A stretch of 64,000 bases of DNA from Tolypothrix campylonemoides VB511288 (lineage in GTDB: Bacteria > Cyanobacteriota > Cyanobacteriia > Cyanobacteriales > Nostocaceae), in contig JXCB02000027.1 of the NCBI GenBank assembly GCA_000828075.3, positions 923,083-987,082 on the forward strand, in the 5' to 3' direction. Below are positions 18,587 through 27,999 of this stretch, one piece after another. The notes below the pieces were generated by a model that had not been told where the DNA came from, ran no database searches, and worked only from the letters and a program-made list of their open reading frames with translations. Positions within the stretch are counted from its first letter, which is position 1. Each line of letters starts with the position of its first letter. Position numbers and translations under genes: made by a program.

Positions 18587-18710
18587 GACTCGGACTCCCA
18601 ATATACCTGCGTCATTGTACTGAATTATCCAAATTTACGGTGTTTTTTTTGGTCTTTCCGGGTGGCACACAACACACTCTAAAATTAAGCTAAAATCTAA
18701 AATCAATATG

Positions 18711-18720
18711 CCCCTAGGGG
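18711..18720. promoter_or_regulatory. Palindrome in divergent intergenic region
   Basis: CCCCTAGGGG is a perfect 10-bp palindrome lying between the divergent uppP (second copy) and DUF3120 genes. A looser inverted pair GATAT...ATATC follows at about 18722-18740. It could be an operator; no regulator is known. Confidence 0.3.
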
Positions 18721-18778
18721 GGATATTATGTTGTGATATCTTAAATAAAATAAAGTTAAGTAACAAATATTAAAAAAA

Positions 18779-19519
18779 TTGGTTAACAATACTTTGTCTT
18801 CTTACGCTGCTTCTACCACTACGATCGCGCCAATTCAGCCAACGAAAAGCGCTGACATTCCTTTGTTATGGAAAGTCGCCTCTCAGCCAGCATGGTTAGT
18901 ATTTGCGGCAGCGGTATTTTTGGTGTCTGTGCCTGTGTTTATTGAAGCGCCACTTGTGCGATCGCTGCCGTGGCTGAGTTTATCCTTAACATTAGGTTGG
19001 GTATGGTTAAGTTTTAAATTAATGTCGCGTCCCTCTACTTATGTGTGGGGAGATTTGCTCTTAGGATTTAGTTGGAGTTGGTTAGCAGGCTCAATTTATT
19101 GGGGCTGGTTGCGGTGGGAACCGTTATGGCATTTACCTGTCGAGTCTATAGGTTTGCCATTCGCGTTGTGGTGTCTGTGTCGCAATTGGGGCAAAATAGG
19201 TAACTGGTTTTATTTAGGTTCTTTACTCGGTACAGTGTTGACTGATGTGTATTTCTACTTAGTAGATTTAATTCCCTATTGGCGGCAAATTATGCAGGTA
19301 GAATCAACAGCTGATGTGGCACCAATCTTGCAAAGTGCCGTGGTGCAAGTACAAACGCCTTGGGGACAAGCTTGGGCGCTGATTCTCGCCATAGCGTTGT
19401 TAACCGTCGGGATTTTGCCTTTACCTAAGAAGCAGCGGCATTGGTACGCTTTTAGTGGAGCAGTTTTGAGTACTATTTTGGTGGACTGCCTATTTTTACT
19501 AGCTGCGGTTCTAGCGTGA
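18779..19519 (+). CDS. DUF3120 membrane protein
   Basis: 246 residues with about six to seven hydrophobic segments. Motifs recalled from this cyanobacterial family are present: WLVFAAAVFLVSVPVFIEAPLVR, GWVWLSFKLM, FSWSWLAGSIYWGWLRWEPLWHLPVE and GTVLTDVYFYL. The function is unknown. The assigned start is a TTG without a clear ribosome site; the conserved region begins around residue 28 (PLLWKVAS), so the true start could be slightly different. Confidence 0.78.
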   Translation: MVNNTLSSYAASTTTIAPIQPTKSADIPLLWKVASQPAWLVFAAAVFLVSVPVFIEAPLVRSLPWLSLSLTLGWVWLSFKLMSRPSTYVWGDLLLGFSWSWLAGSIYWGWLRWEPLWHLPVESIGLPFALWCLCRNWGKIGNWFYLGSLLGTVLTDVYFYLVDLIPYWRQIMQVESTADVAPILQSAVVQVQTPWGQAWALILAIALLTVGILPLPKKQRHWYAFSGAVLSTILVDCLFLLAAVLA

Positions 19520-19538
19520 ACATTTTACCGTCATTGTG

Positions 19539-19604
19539 TCAATTGTATGCACTACATGGTAGAGGCACAACGCAATGCGTTGTGCCCCGACTTTGACTGT
19601 GTTT
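19539..19604. repeat. Dispersed 62-66 bp repeat, copy A
   Basis: Begins TCAATTGTATGCACTACA and ends ACTTTGACTGTGTTT. The same ends, with a divergent middle, recur at 22389-22450. In this copy the middle contains a GGCACAACGC/GCGTTGTGCC hairpin. It lies in the 390-bp gap upstream of psbU, which shows no other gene. Confidence 0.6.
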
Positions 19605-19911
19605 AAACCCATGCGAGAGTAGGCACTTCTGCCACTGCAAATAATTTTTGACAAAAGTTACAGTCAAACCTAGTAGCGGTAAATATTGTGGATATTAATA
19701 CGCTGTATATTAGTTTCTGATACTGCTGTGTTGATTAAGCGATCGCCTATCAGCCTTACTCAGTTGTGAGTACAAAGTAGCGAGTAAAGAGTGGGATAAT
19801 AAGTCGGTCTACTCCGCACTTAACATTCATTGCTCAGAACTTTTTTGCGCTGACTGCTTTTAGCTTAAGGCTTCTATTTCAATTAGAGTGGATGGAAAGA
19901 GGTGAAAAATT

Positions 19912-20352
19912 GTGAAACGATTGGTGCGTTTATTAACAATGTTTAGTTTGGTGTTAGGATGCTTGGGATGGCTTTCAACGCCTCAAATAGCCCAAGCAGC
20001 TGACTTCAACTCAATTGCTTTTCGTTCAGTCCCAGTTCTAGCAGTTGAGGGAACTCAAAGTTTGAGGAACCGCGCAGACGCTAGGCTGGCAGAGGTTTAT
20101 GGTAAAAAAATTGATTTGAATAATACCAACGTGCGAGCTTTCCAAAAGTATCCAGGATTGTATCCCACTCTCGCAAGGACACTCATTAAGAATGCTCCTT
20201 ACGACAAAGTAGAGGATGTGTTGGATATTCAAGGATTGAGCGAACGTCAAAAACAAGTTCTGCAAGCTAACCTAGACCACTTTACCGTGTCAGAAGTGGA
20301 ACCAGCCTTCACCGAAGGAGACGACCGCTTTAACAACGGTATTTACAGATAA
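19912..20352 (+). CDS. psbU: Photosystem II extrinsic protein PsbU (12 kDa)
   Basis: 146 residues, GTG start. A signal peptide ending in AQAA (about residue 29) targets it to the thylakoid lumen. The mature part holds helix-hairpin-helix-like repeats ([48 protein letters not shown]) and ends in DRFNNGIYR, as in known PsbU. It stabilises the manganese cluster of photosystem II together with PsbO and PsbV. It is monocistronic, followed by a hairpin at 20383-20404. Confidence 0.97.
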   Translation: MKRLVRLLTMFSLVLGCLGWLSTPQIAQAADFNSIAFRSVPVLAVEGTQSLRNRADARLAEVYGKKIDLNNTNVRAFQKYPGLYPTLARTLIKNAPYDKVEDVLDIQGLSERQKQVLQANLDHFTVSEVEPAFTEGDDRFNNGIYR

Positions 20353-20382
20353 TCGTACTTGCAGCTTATTAAGCCGCCATAA

Positions 20383-20404
20383 CCCACTCCTTTCTGGGAG
20401 TGGG
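20383..20404 (+). terminator. Hairpin downstream of psbU
   Basis: CCCACTCC, a five-base loop TTTCT, then GGGAGTGGG. It lies 31 bp after the psbU stop. It is not followed by a strong T-run, so it may act as an RNA 3'-end stabiliser as much as a terminator. Confidence 0.5.
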
Positions 20405-20504
20405 AATTATGTTAATCAGCAAGAGGGAAAACGGGGACAAGGAAGAGTAGGGGAGAAATCAATTCAAAATTCAAAATTCAAAATTAGAAGTCTCTCCCTC
20501 ATCC

Positions 20505-20548
20505 CCCCTCACTCCCTCACTCCCTCACTCCCTCACTCCCTCATCCCC
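20505..20548. repeat. Octameric short tandem repeat (CCCTCACT)n
   Basis: About five units of CCCTCACT directly upstream of nadB. The reverse complement of the same octamer (AGTGAGGG) is tandemly repeated at 45041-45087. Such short tandem repeats are characteristic of filamentous cyanobacteria. Confidence 0.8.
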
Positions 20549-20559
20549 CACCCCCTGCT

Positions 20560-22230
20560 TTGCTTCAGATAGATATTCCTAGCCAATTTGATGTCATTGT
20601 TGTCGGTGCTGGTGCTGCTGGACTGTACACGGCACTATGCTTACCTGCCGAATTGCGAGTCGGCTTGATTACCAAAGAAACAGTTTCTCTTTCTGCTAGT
20701 GATTGGGCGCAGGGTGGCATTGCAGCAGCGATCGCAAAAGAAGATTCTCCTTATTTACACATTGAAGACACAATAGCGGCAGGTGTTGGCTTATGCGATC
20801 GCCCAGCTGTCGAATTTCTTGCCAAACAAGCTCCTAGCTGCATTCAATCGCTTGTAAACTTGGGAGTAGCCTTTGACCGTCATGGCAGCGAGTTAGCCTT
20901 AACCTTAGAAGCTGCTCATTCGCGCAACCGCGTTCTTCATGCCGCAGACACCACAGGCAGAGAAGTGATTACCACTCTCACCGCCCAAGCTTTGCGACGC
21001 CAAAACATTCAAGTCATTCAACAAGCTTTGGCGTTGGGTTTATGGCTAGAACCAAACACACAGTCCTGTCAAGGAATTAGCCTGTTTTATCAAGGTCAAA
21101 TCAGCCTCGTTAGAGCAAATGCTGTTGTTCTGGCAACAGGTGGCGGAGGTCAGGTGTTTGCCCAAAGTACAAACCCGGCTGTTAGTACAGGTGATGGAGT
21201 GGCGATCGCATGGCGTGCTGGCGCAATTCTCCGAGATTTGGAATTTGTGCAATTCCACCCCACTGCTTTGACAAAACCCGGTCGTTTTCTCATCAGTGAA
21301 GCTGTACGCGGCGAAGGCGCACACCTTGTCGATCATCAAGGGCGGCGTTTCGCCTTTGATTATCACCCAGCAGGCGAACTTGCCCCCAGAGATGTAGTGA
21401 GTCGGGCAATCTTTAGTCACTTGCAACGCACTTCAACTGACCTCGCAACTGCTCATGTGTGGTTAGATATGCGCCCCATCCCTACTGAAAAAATTCGCCA
21501 CCGTTTTCCCAACATCATCAAAGTTTGTCAACACTGGGGTGTGGATGTCTTCACAGAACCCATTCCCGTCGCCCCTGCTGCTCATTACTGGATGGGTGGC
21601 ATTGTTACCGATTTCATGAACCGGACAAACATTCCCGGTTTATACGCCGTCGGAGAAACTGCAAGTACTGGTGTGCATGGAGCAAATCGCCTCGCCAGTA
21701 ATTCTCTGCTGGAATGTATCGTTTTTGGCGCACAGATGGCTCATTTACAGATGAAAGATGTGAGTACAGAAGACGTACCAAGAGTTCCTAGGCGAGAATT
21801 TTCTGCCAATGTAGCCCAATGGCAACCTCAGCAAGAACACTTAGGACGACTACGAGAAAACATACCGCGTCTGGTTTGGCAAAGTGCAGGTATTTGCCGG
21901 GAGCAATCAAGTTTAGAAGCAGCGATATCAACCATTAAGTCCTGGCAGCAAGATTTTACTTCAATGCCTATCAGTCAATTCTTGTTGTCTGTACATCCTA
22001 CAGAATCAGCTCGTTTGGACATACCTGACGTTGAACGACAATTGCGATTGTGGGCAGAAACGCGTAATTTATTGGATATCGCTTTTTTAATTCTTAAAAG
22101 CGCTGCCTTTAGAACCGAAAGCCGCGGAGGGCATTACCGCTTAGATTACCCTCAACTAGACCCTAACTGGCAAGTCCACACACTTGTACAACAAAACAAT
22201 TGGTGGAAATCTCCAGTGTTGAGTGATTAA
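20560..22230 (+). CDS. nadB: L-aspartate oxidase
   Basis: 556 residues. FAD-binding GAGAAGLYTALCL near residue 17, then SDWAQGGIAAAI, AHSRNRVLHAADTTGREV, QFHPTAL, RGEGAHLVD, and GASTGVHGANRLASNSLLE-like active-site motifs match the NadB/fumarate reductase flavoprotein family. It oxidises aspartate to iminoaspartate, the first step of de novo NAD synthesis; nadA is not in the window. The TTG start directly follows the octamer repeat, leaving little room for a normal ribosome site. Confidence 0.94.
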   Translation: MLQIDIPSQFDVIVVGAGAAGLYTALCLPAELRVGLITKETVSLSASDWAQGGIAAAIAKEDSPYLHIEDTIAAGVGLCDRPAVEFLAKQAPSCIQSLVNLGVAFDRHGSELALTLEAAHSRNRVLHAADTTGREVITTLTAQALRRQNIQVIQQALALGLWLEPNTQSCQGISLFYQGQISLVRANAVVLATGGGGQVFAQSTNPAVSTGDGVAIAWRAGAILRDLEFVQFHPTALTKPGRFLISEAVRGEGAHLVDHQGRRFAFDYHPAGELAPRDVVSRAIFSHLQRTSTDLATAHVWLDMRPIPTEKIRHRFPNIIKVCQHWGVDVFTEPIPVAPAAHYWMGGIVTDFMNRTNIPGLYAVGETASTGVHGANRLASNSLLECIVFGAQMAHLQMKDVSTEDVPRVPRREFSANVAQWQPQQEHLGRLRENIPRLVWQSAGICREQSSLEAAISTIKSWQQDFTSMPISQFLLSVHPTESARLDIPDVERQLRLWAETRNLLDIAFLILKSAAFRTESRGGHYRLDYPQLDPNWQVHTLVQQNNWWKSPVLSD

Positions 22231-22243
22231 AATTTTCAAGCCT

Positions 22244-22582
22244 TTACCGAGTCCCACTCCCATGCTGGCTATCAGGACCACCATAATTTGGTGGTTCGTA
22301 GTTCTTATCTAAGTCAGCATCACAAACAGCTTGCTCAAACACTTGAGTATCAAGCTTGAGATTTGCCAAGTCTTGACTATAGCAGTTTTCAATTGTATGC
22401 ACTACACCGTAGGGGCACGACAAAGAACACTCCCTACTTTGACTGTGTTTCACTCCATTGAGAACTGCTTTTTCTGTGGTGTACGAATCCACAGCAGCTG
22501 CAGTATCAGCAATTTTCGGAGTTATCAGATAGGCTCCGATAAAAAATATCACAACGCTAGTAAGTCTCGATCTAGTTCTCAT
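22244..22582 (-). CDS. Small secreted protein, unknown function
   Basis: 112 residues. An N-terminal Arg-rich and hydrophobic stretch (TSVVIFFIGAYLI) looks like a signal peptide. The C-terminus is PPNYGGPDSQHGSGTR, a Gly/Pro/Ser tail that I have seen on small cyanobacterial proteins. The middle (about residues 45-65) is encoded by a dispersed repeat also found at 19539-19604, so this part was probably inserted in frame. It converges on nadB, with 13 bp between the stops. Not a recognised family. Confidence 0.5.
   Translation of the reverse strand: MRTRSRLTSVVIFFIGAYLITPKIADTAAAVDSYTTEKAVLNGVKHSQSRECSLSCPYGVVHTIENCYSQDLANLKLDTQVFEQAVCDADLDKNYEPPNYGGPDSQHGSGTR
22389..22450. repeat. Dispersed 62-66 bp repeat, copy B (inside a gene)
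   Basis: Shares TCAATTGTATGCACTACA and ACTTTGACTGTGTTT ends with 19539-19604. It lies inside the small secreted-protein gene and is read through on the minus strand without a stop. Confidence 0.6.
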
Positions 22583-22599
22583 ACGCGTCTGTAAATTTC

Positions 22600-23143
22600 C
22601 TTAACTTTATTCAAATTAGTGCCTTTTTTTACTTAATTACAATGACAGATTATTTAAGAATTTATAAAGTTCATACTGTCATCGGGATTATTGCTTAGCT
22701 TTACCATCTTTCTGCAGTAGTAAATAGCAGCTTTACTATAGGGCTATTTTTACTACTTTCTATATTTAAGTTAAGTTTTATTATGAAAGTTGAGTCATTA
22801 ACCTCTACCCAAAGATTGAGTTCTTTACAGGTGAATACCAGGCAATTATTGGTATCAAAAGCTTCAATTAGCTAAAATGCGATTTGTAGAGTAGGCATCA
22901 TGACCAAAGAAAGGCAGTTATATAGCAATACGATTGGTGATAAGACTTGATCCTCCCTAACCCTCCTTTTTAAGGAGGGAATGAAACAGCCCTGCTTTTG
23001 TAACGGAGGGGGTCTTCATTAACCTCAGATCTTGCACCCAACAAGAGCCTCTGGCTCTAATATCTCGTTACCAGGTTGAAAGAGGTAACGAGGGTTTGGA
23101 GGCTTCACCGACTCACTGTTGCAACTCTTGCAAGATCTCAGTT
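22600..23143. other. Intergenic region with hairpin
   Basis: No convincing gene. A hairpin CCCTCCTT/AAGGAGGG lies at about 22961-22979. A 29-codon open frame near 22782 has no support. The region ends at MITE copy 2. Confidence 0.4.
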
Positions 23144-23301
23144 AACGTGAGTTCGATATATCCTGATTTGACCCCTCTCCAAACCTCTCCCCGAAGCGGG
23201 GAGAGGCTTAAAAAGCCGATTCTTTCGTACCTGCGTTACGGATTTTTTGCCCCTTCCCTACAAGGGAAGGGGTTGGGGTTAGGTTTCGTCGAACTCACGT
23301 T
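23144..23301. mobile_element. MITE copy 2 (158 bp)
   Basis: Same 13-bp perfect inverted ends as the other copies. Flanked by CAGTT direct repeats (23139-23143 and 23302-23306). It is nearly identical to copy 3 at 39662-39819, differing mainly in the loops of the internal hairpins. Confidence 0.88.
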
Positions 23302-23408
23302 CAGTTAACCAAACAGCACTCACTGAACTGTATTGAGCTATACAGTCAATAGATGGCAGAAGCAAAAGTTGAGGAATTCTTCCTCTCCGCGTCTCTTCGT
23401 GAAGGGCA

Positions 23409-23433
23409 CCCCTCTCCGAACTTCGGAGAGGGG
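23409..23433 (-). terminator. 12-bp-arm palindrome after the GGDEF gene
   Basis: CCCCTCTCCGAA and TTCGGAGAGGGG flank a single base. It lies about 40 bp past the stop of the minus-strand cyclase gene. It may terminate transcription, though no T-run follows; it may also be a degenerate repeat related to the MITE's internal hairpin. Confidence 0.4.
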
Positions 23434-23469
23434 CTGGGGGTGAGGTAATTGAGCCGCAACTTGGGTTAA

Positions 23470-25677
23470 TTAGGCAAACTCATACCGATTTTTCCCGAGA
23501 TGCTTGGCACGGTACATTGCATCGTCTGCCAGCTTAATCAAAGCTTCACTGTCTTGGCTGTTACTTGGGTAGACACTGATGCCAATACTGGCGGAGATGT
23601 TAATGATATGTCCTTCTAAGACAATCACCTCAGTCAGAGTTGCCAGAATTTTTTCAGCGACTGTAGCAGCAACTTGTACCTTAGGAATTGCCCGTAAAAT
23701 AACGGTGAACTCATCACCACCTAGGCGAGAAACAGTATCACTATTACGTAAGCAGTGAGTGAGACGTCGGGCAATGGTTATCAAGAGGCGATCGCCTATC
23801 TCATGCCCACAGTTATCATTAACCTGTTTGAAACCATCTAAATCAATAAATAGCAGCCCGATTAACGAATTATTTTCCTGTGCCCACAAAAGCGACTCTT
23901 GAAATTGTTCTGTAAAAAATTTACGATTGGGTAGACCTGTCAAAGGGTCGTGATAAGCAAGATAACGTAAGTGATCTTCTTTTACTTTTAATTGTTTGTT
24001 CATCCGGGATAAGTCAGCAGCAGCCTGTCTGAGTTCGTCTTCCATCCGCTTGCGTGTGGTAATATCTCGGATAACCCCAACTAAGAAGAAATTGCCACCA
24101 GCATCTTTATGAAGCGATCGCTTTGTGGCAATCACATGAGTGATTCCACGAGCATCTGTGAAATCCTCTTCGTTTTCATAGGGTTGCTGCGTTTGGAAAA
24201 CGAGATCATCTGAGGCATGAAAAGCATCCGCCTCATGCTCAGGGAAAAAGTCATAGTCAGACTTTTCAATTAACACATCTTCCGGATAGCCAATAAATTG
24301 ACAATAAGCTTCATTTAAGACTATCCACTGATGTTTTTTATTTTTGACAAAAATTGGATCAGGAATCTTATTGATCAGTTCATGCAAAAACTCTTTGGAG
24401 CGTTTCAACTCCTCTTGACGATGTGCAACTTGATAAGTGATTGCAATAGCTGAACTGCTAAAGGTGAGCAACGCAGGTACAACTGGTATCAACCAACCGA
24501 ACAAGAAAGCAAGGTAAGCGCTTCCACATAGCACAAAGTAAAACAAAAGAATGCTGAAAAAGCTTAATCTTGGACCTTGTATTCGCCTAGTTACGACTGC
24601 TCCCACATAAGCCCAAACACAAATCCACAACCATTCAATCGGGTCAGACCAAACTTTGAATAAAGGTCTTCCTTGGAGGGCGGCTGAGATGATCTCACTA
24701 ATAAAGTAAGCTTGTAACTCAACACCAGCTACAGGTTTGACCGTACCAATTAAACGGCTGGAATATGGGATTAACGCAAAATCCTGGAGACTAGTCGCAG
24801 TGGAACCAATAAGTACAATGCGGTTTTTAATCCAGCTTGGTGGAACCTGGTTGTTTAGCACATCTTGCATCGATACCTTGCGGAAGCCATAACCTTCCAC
24901 GAATGAATTTGTCCTGCCAACCTTGGGAAAATTGGACAAAATCTGGTATCCTCTGTTATCCGCTCGTACGTAGCTACCATCATCAGGCTGGAAACGGCGG
25001 AACTCAGCTTGACCCAACTGTAAATACTCAGAATTGCTTTTTGCTTTCTTGGGAGTAATACCCTCGGACTTTAAATACAGTAAAGCGACTTTCAAGGCAA
25101 AACTTTCGTGTGCTTGATGATTAATGTGCCAGTACAACAAGCTACGACGTACTTTGCCATCAGCGTCATACACGAGATTGTTGAAGCCTACTCGGCGGGT
25201 CTGATAAAGCCACGATGGTGGAGCAACACTGGTGTTTTTATTATTAGACAACAGTTCAATACCAACCAAGTTCGGTATGGATTTGTAAGCATTAACCAAA
25301 TCCTGATGACCTGGTTCCACTGGTAAATTACGGTAGATATCTAAACCAATAGCCCGAGGTTGGTTATCTTTTAATTTTTGCAACACCTCAGCAATATATC
25401 GGTCTGGAATTGGCCATGAGCCGGCTTGGTGTAAAGAAGCTTCATCAATCGTTACGATTGTAATGCGTTCCTCTGGTGGCTCCTGTGGACGCAAATGAAA
25501 CAGATAATCCAAGGCTGCCCACTCTAAAAATTGCATGAATCCGAAATAGCGCAGCAATAAAATACAGGCTGCTACCCCCGAGGCGGTAAAAAGTTCCCTA
25601 CGTCCTTGATTAATTGGTTGTTGCAGTGCAAACAGTAACTTCACAAGACGCTGACTAAGCTGCTTACTTATTCCCAT
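23470..25677 (-). CDS. CHASE2-PAS-GGDEF diguanylate cyclase
   Basis: 735 residues. A first membrane segment near residue 35-55 is followed by an extracytoplasmic CHASE2 domain (ERITIVTIDEASLHQAGSWP, IGLDIYRNLP, IVLIGSTATSLQD). Three membrane helices then span about 345-420. A PAS domain (about 430-550) and a GGDEF domain (about 570-735) follow. The catalytic motif is SRLGGDEF, and an inhibitory-site-like RNSD stands five residues before it, implying product feedback. It makes cyclic di-GMP in response to a periplasmic cue. ATG start. It may oppose the EAL protein encoded at 1424-2632. Confidence 0.93.
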   Translation of the reverse strand: MGISKQLSQRLVKLLFALQQPINQGRRELFTASGVAACILLLRYFGFMQFLEWAALDYLFHLRPQEPPEERITIVTIDEASLHQAGSWPIPDRYIAEVLQKLKDNQPRAIGLDIYRNLPVEPGHQDLVNAYKSIPNLVGIELLSNNKNTSVAPPSWLYQTRRVGFNNLVYDADGKVRRSLLYWHINHQAHESFALKVALLYLKSEGITPKKAKSNSEYLQLGQAEFRRFQPDDGSYVRADNRGYQILSNFPKVGRTNSFVEGYGFRKVSMQDVLNNQVPPSWIKNRIVLIGSTATSLQDFALIPYSSRLIGTVKPVAGVELQAYFISEIISAALQGRPLFKVWSDPIEWLWICVWAYVGAVVTRRIQGPRLSFFSILLFYFVLCGSAYLAFLFGWLIPVVPALLTFSSSAIAITYQVAHRQEELKRSKEFLHELINKIPDPIFVKNKKHQWIVLNEAYCQFIGYPEDVLIEKSDYDFFPEHEADAFHASDDLVFQTQQPYENEEDFTDARGITHVIATKRSLHKDAGGNFFLVGVIRDITTRKRMEDELRQAAADLSRMNKQLKVKEDHLRYLAYHDPLTGLPNRKFFTEQFQESLLWAQENNSLIGLLFIDLDGFKQVNDNCGHEIGDRLLITIARRLTHCLRNSDTVSRLGGDEFTVILRAIPKVQVAATVAEKILATLTEVIVLEGHIINISASIGISVYPSNSQDSEALIKLADDAMYRAKHLGKNRYEFA

Positions 25678-25880
25678 AACTTCATGGGGAGAAATAGTTT
25701 TATATTGTTGTAATTATTCACTACCTGGCGAATGCAGTTCATACGCTACCTCTACTGCTTTATAAGCCAATACGCTTTTAATCTACTCCTTGATTTATTA
25801 AAGACAATCTCACATACCTTTGATATAAATTACTCATCATTTCCTAAAACGGCAATGGTATATTTCGCAACATCAAAAAA

Positions 25881-25933
25881 ATAAGTCAGACGGTACAGAA
25901 GTTATAAAAAAAAATAAGTCAGATGGTATAGAA
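25881..25933. repeat. Two-copy direct repeat, 33-bp period
   Basis: ATAAGTCAGACGGTACAGAA at 25881-25900 recurs as ATAAGTCAGATGGTATAGAA at 25914-25933, with A-rich spacers. It lies about 210 bp upstream of the CHASE2-GGDEF start and just beyond the VKOR stop. It could be a regulatory iteron-like pair or chance duplication. Confidence 0.45.
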
Positions 25934-25989
25934 CTCATACATTACTACCACCTGACCTTTTTGTGTTAAGTTATCCTGAAGAAAGCAAA

Positions 25990-26952
25990 CTACTTGAAAG
26001 CGTCAGGAAAATTCTTAAAGTTGCGGGGACCTTGATAACCAGAAATTTGCGCTAATTTCTCTAATGCTTGTACGTTGGGATAAAGTTTACCGTTAATTTC
26101 CCAAGTCGGAAAGCCTTGAATGCCAGCTGCTTTGCACAAATCTGGACGGGCGTCTTTGCCTTGCGGGTCGCACTCTATGTGCTTAATTTCTTGATACGCT
26201 TCTTTACCAAACAGTTGCTTTTGTTCATGGCAATGAGGACACCACCAAGCAATGTATTCCTTAGCACCTATTTTGGTCAGGTGACGTGCCAACTGAATTT
26301 CTGCTTCACCAGAGGTCGTGGTGATGGGCCAGCCTACTCCAGTTGTCGGATCTCCGGTTGGTCTTAAGCTAGGACTATTGCCAGCGTTAGCATTAGGGTT
26401 ATTAACATTGGCATAAACGCCTAAAGTACCAATCAGCGTTACCATGCCCACAACAATGGCGGTAAAGAAGATTTGTCCTATATCTTCCCATGTGCGACCA
26501 ATCATCGTCAGCACTAAGAGGCTGGTGGAGAAGAGAGCTGAGGCAAGACAGTACAGACAGACTGCTTTAATTTTGAAAAATAGCAGGTACATTAAGTACC
26601 CACTAAAGACAGACATGGCGATCGCACCTGCCAAAAGCAGCAACCACGTCCAATTTTCCAGCTTTGTCCGAGTATCTTTACTTTGTGCTGGGTTAACTGC
26701 CAAAGGAGCCAAAGCAAAGATAGCCATGCTCGCGTAAGCGAGAAAGCCAAACAAAGCTAAAGGTAGCCCGAAAACGGTAGCATAAGGGCTAGACAGTACT
26801 AAATCACAGCTATTGGTCGGGCAAGCGGCGGAACCTTGTGTCAACTTAACTATGGTGAGATAACCCGTTGTCAATGCACCAACAGATGCGATCGCGGCAA
26901 TCAATATCCGCGACCATCTATGAATCCAGGGAGTACTACGGCGGCGATTCAT
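25990..26952 (-). CDS. Vitamin K epoxide reductase-thioredoxin fusion
   Basis: 320 residues from ATG 26952 (a TTG three codons earlier is less likely). Residues 15-200 are a VKOR domain with membrane helices, a first Cys pair in CPTNSCD and the active CLYC pair. The C-terminal domain is thioredoxin-like with WWCPHCHEQ, followed by FPTWEINGK. Such fusions catalyse disulfide formation in the periplasm or thylakoid lumen, passing electrons to quinone. All six expected Cys are present. It is typical of cyanobacteria and plastids. Confidence 0.93.
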   Translation of the reverse strand: MNRRRSTPWIHRWSRILIAAIASVGALTTGYLTIVKLTQGSAACPTNSCDLVLSSPYATVFGLPLALFGFLAYASMAIFALAPLAVNPAQSKDTRTKLENWTWLLLLAGAIAMSVFSGYLMYLLFFKIKAVCLYCLASALFSTSLLVLTMIGRTWEDIGQIFFTAIVVGMVTLIGTLGVYANVNNPNANAGNSPSLRPTGDPTTGVGWPITTTSGEAEIQLARHLTKIGAKEYIAWWCPHCHEQKQLFGKEAYQEIKHIECDPQGKDARPDLCKAAGIQGFPTWEINGKLYPNVQALEKLAQISGYQGPRNFKNFPDAFK

Positions 26953-27092
26953 AAACTGCAATAAAAAATTAGGAATTGAGAATTGGTAATGAGTTAAAGG
27001 GTCATCATATGAATGATCAATTAGGAATTGTGTTTTTCCTCATTTATAATTCATCATTCATGACTACCCATCACCCATCACCTATTCCGTAC

Positions 27093-27941
27093 CTATGAGT
27101 GTAGCTTTACAGAAGGAATTGATTGTGTTTCCTCTTTAGAGTTCCAACCTTTACGTGCAGCTTCCACAAACTGACTCACCCGATTTGGGTCTATCGGTTG
27201 CTCGCGCCGACCATGGCGTTTCAGGGCACTCGAAACAATCACACCATCTGCCGCCACCAGGAGTGTACCAATATTTTCCCAACTTGCTCCACTGCCAATA
27301 AACACTGGAGTGCCGTGAGCAGCAGAAGTTGCCATTTCCAAATCTTCTAGGTTTGGAGGATCACCTGTAGCCCAGCCAGACATAATCACCGCATCTGCCA
27401 AACCGCGTTCAATTGTGTCTTGCACCGCAGTGGTGAGATTCACCGCACTCAACGGACGGGCGTGTTTGACCAACACATCGGCGAAAATTTTCACATCGCT
27501 GCCTAACTCTCTACGATAGCGTAGCAGTTGATGAGCTTCTCCCTCAATGATTCCCTGGTCGGTTGCCATGACACCTGTCAGTACATTCACGCGAATGAAT
27601 TGCGCTTTTGTGCAGGTGGCGATCGCTATTGCGCTTCTGCCATCGTTCCGCAAAACATTTATACCTAGAGGTAGCGTCACCAAATTCTGTATCCGCTGTA
27701 CTACTACAGTCATGGCACTCACAACCGCTGGATCGACCTGGTTTTTGGGAAACGGCGCGTCGAAAAAATTCTCCACAATAATGCCGTCAACCCCTCCACT
27801 TGCTAGGGCTGTTGCTTCTTGTTCGGCACGGTCTATAACTGCTTTCAGGCTACCTCCCCAGCGCGGCGAGGTAGGTAACGGTAGTAGGTGAACTACGCCA
27901 ATAATTGGTGTTCGGGTTTTAAATAGCTGATATAAAGTCAC
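27093..27941 (-). CDS. btpA: Photosystem I biogenesis protein BtpA
   Basis: 282 residues from GTG 27941 (conserved start VTLYQLFKTRTPIIGVVHLLPLP). A frame extends 32 codons further upstream, but that part is encoded by a dispersed repeat and is probably not translated. TIM-barrel BtpA/SgcQ family: GGVDGIIVENFFDAPF, LPLGINVLRNDG, FIRVNVLTGVMATDQG, DAVIMSGWATGDPP, VFIGSGASWENI. In Synechocystis BtpA is a thylakoid-associated protein needed for stable photosystem I reaction centres. Confidence 0.9.
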   Translation of the reverse strand: MTLYQLFKTRTPIIGVVHLLPLPTSPRWGGSLKAVIDRAEQEATALASGGVDGIIVENFFDAPFPKNQVDPAVVSAMTVVVQRIQNLVTLPLGINVLRNDGRSAIAIATCTKAQFIRVNVLTGVMATDQGIIEGEAHQLLRYRRELGSDVKIFADVLVKHARPLSAVNLTTAVQDTIERGLADAVIMSGWATGDPPNLEDLEMATSAAHGTPVFIGSGASWENIGTLLVAADGVIVSSALKRHGRREQPIDPNRVSQFVEAARKGWNSKEETQSIPSVKLHS

Positions 27942-27999
27942 GTCTTTAACCCGCTTTACGGAGTCTTCAGTCCTTAGTGAGCCAGCGCTGCAGGAGGTG

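Noticed and set aside
23096-23308. 70-codon plus-strand frame
   Set aside because: Encoded almost wholly by MITE copy 2; the same peptide appears at copy 3.
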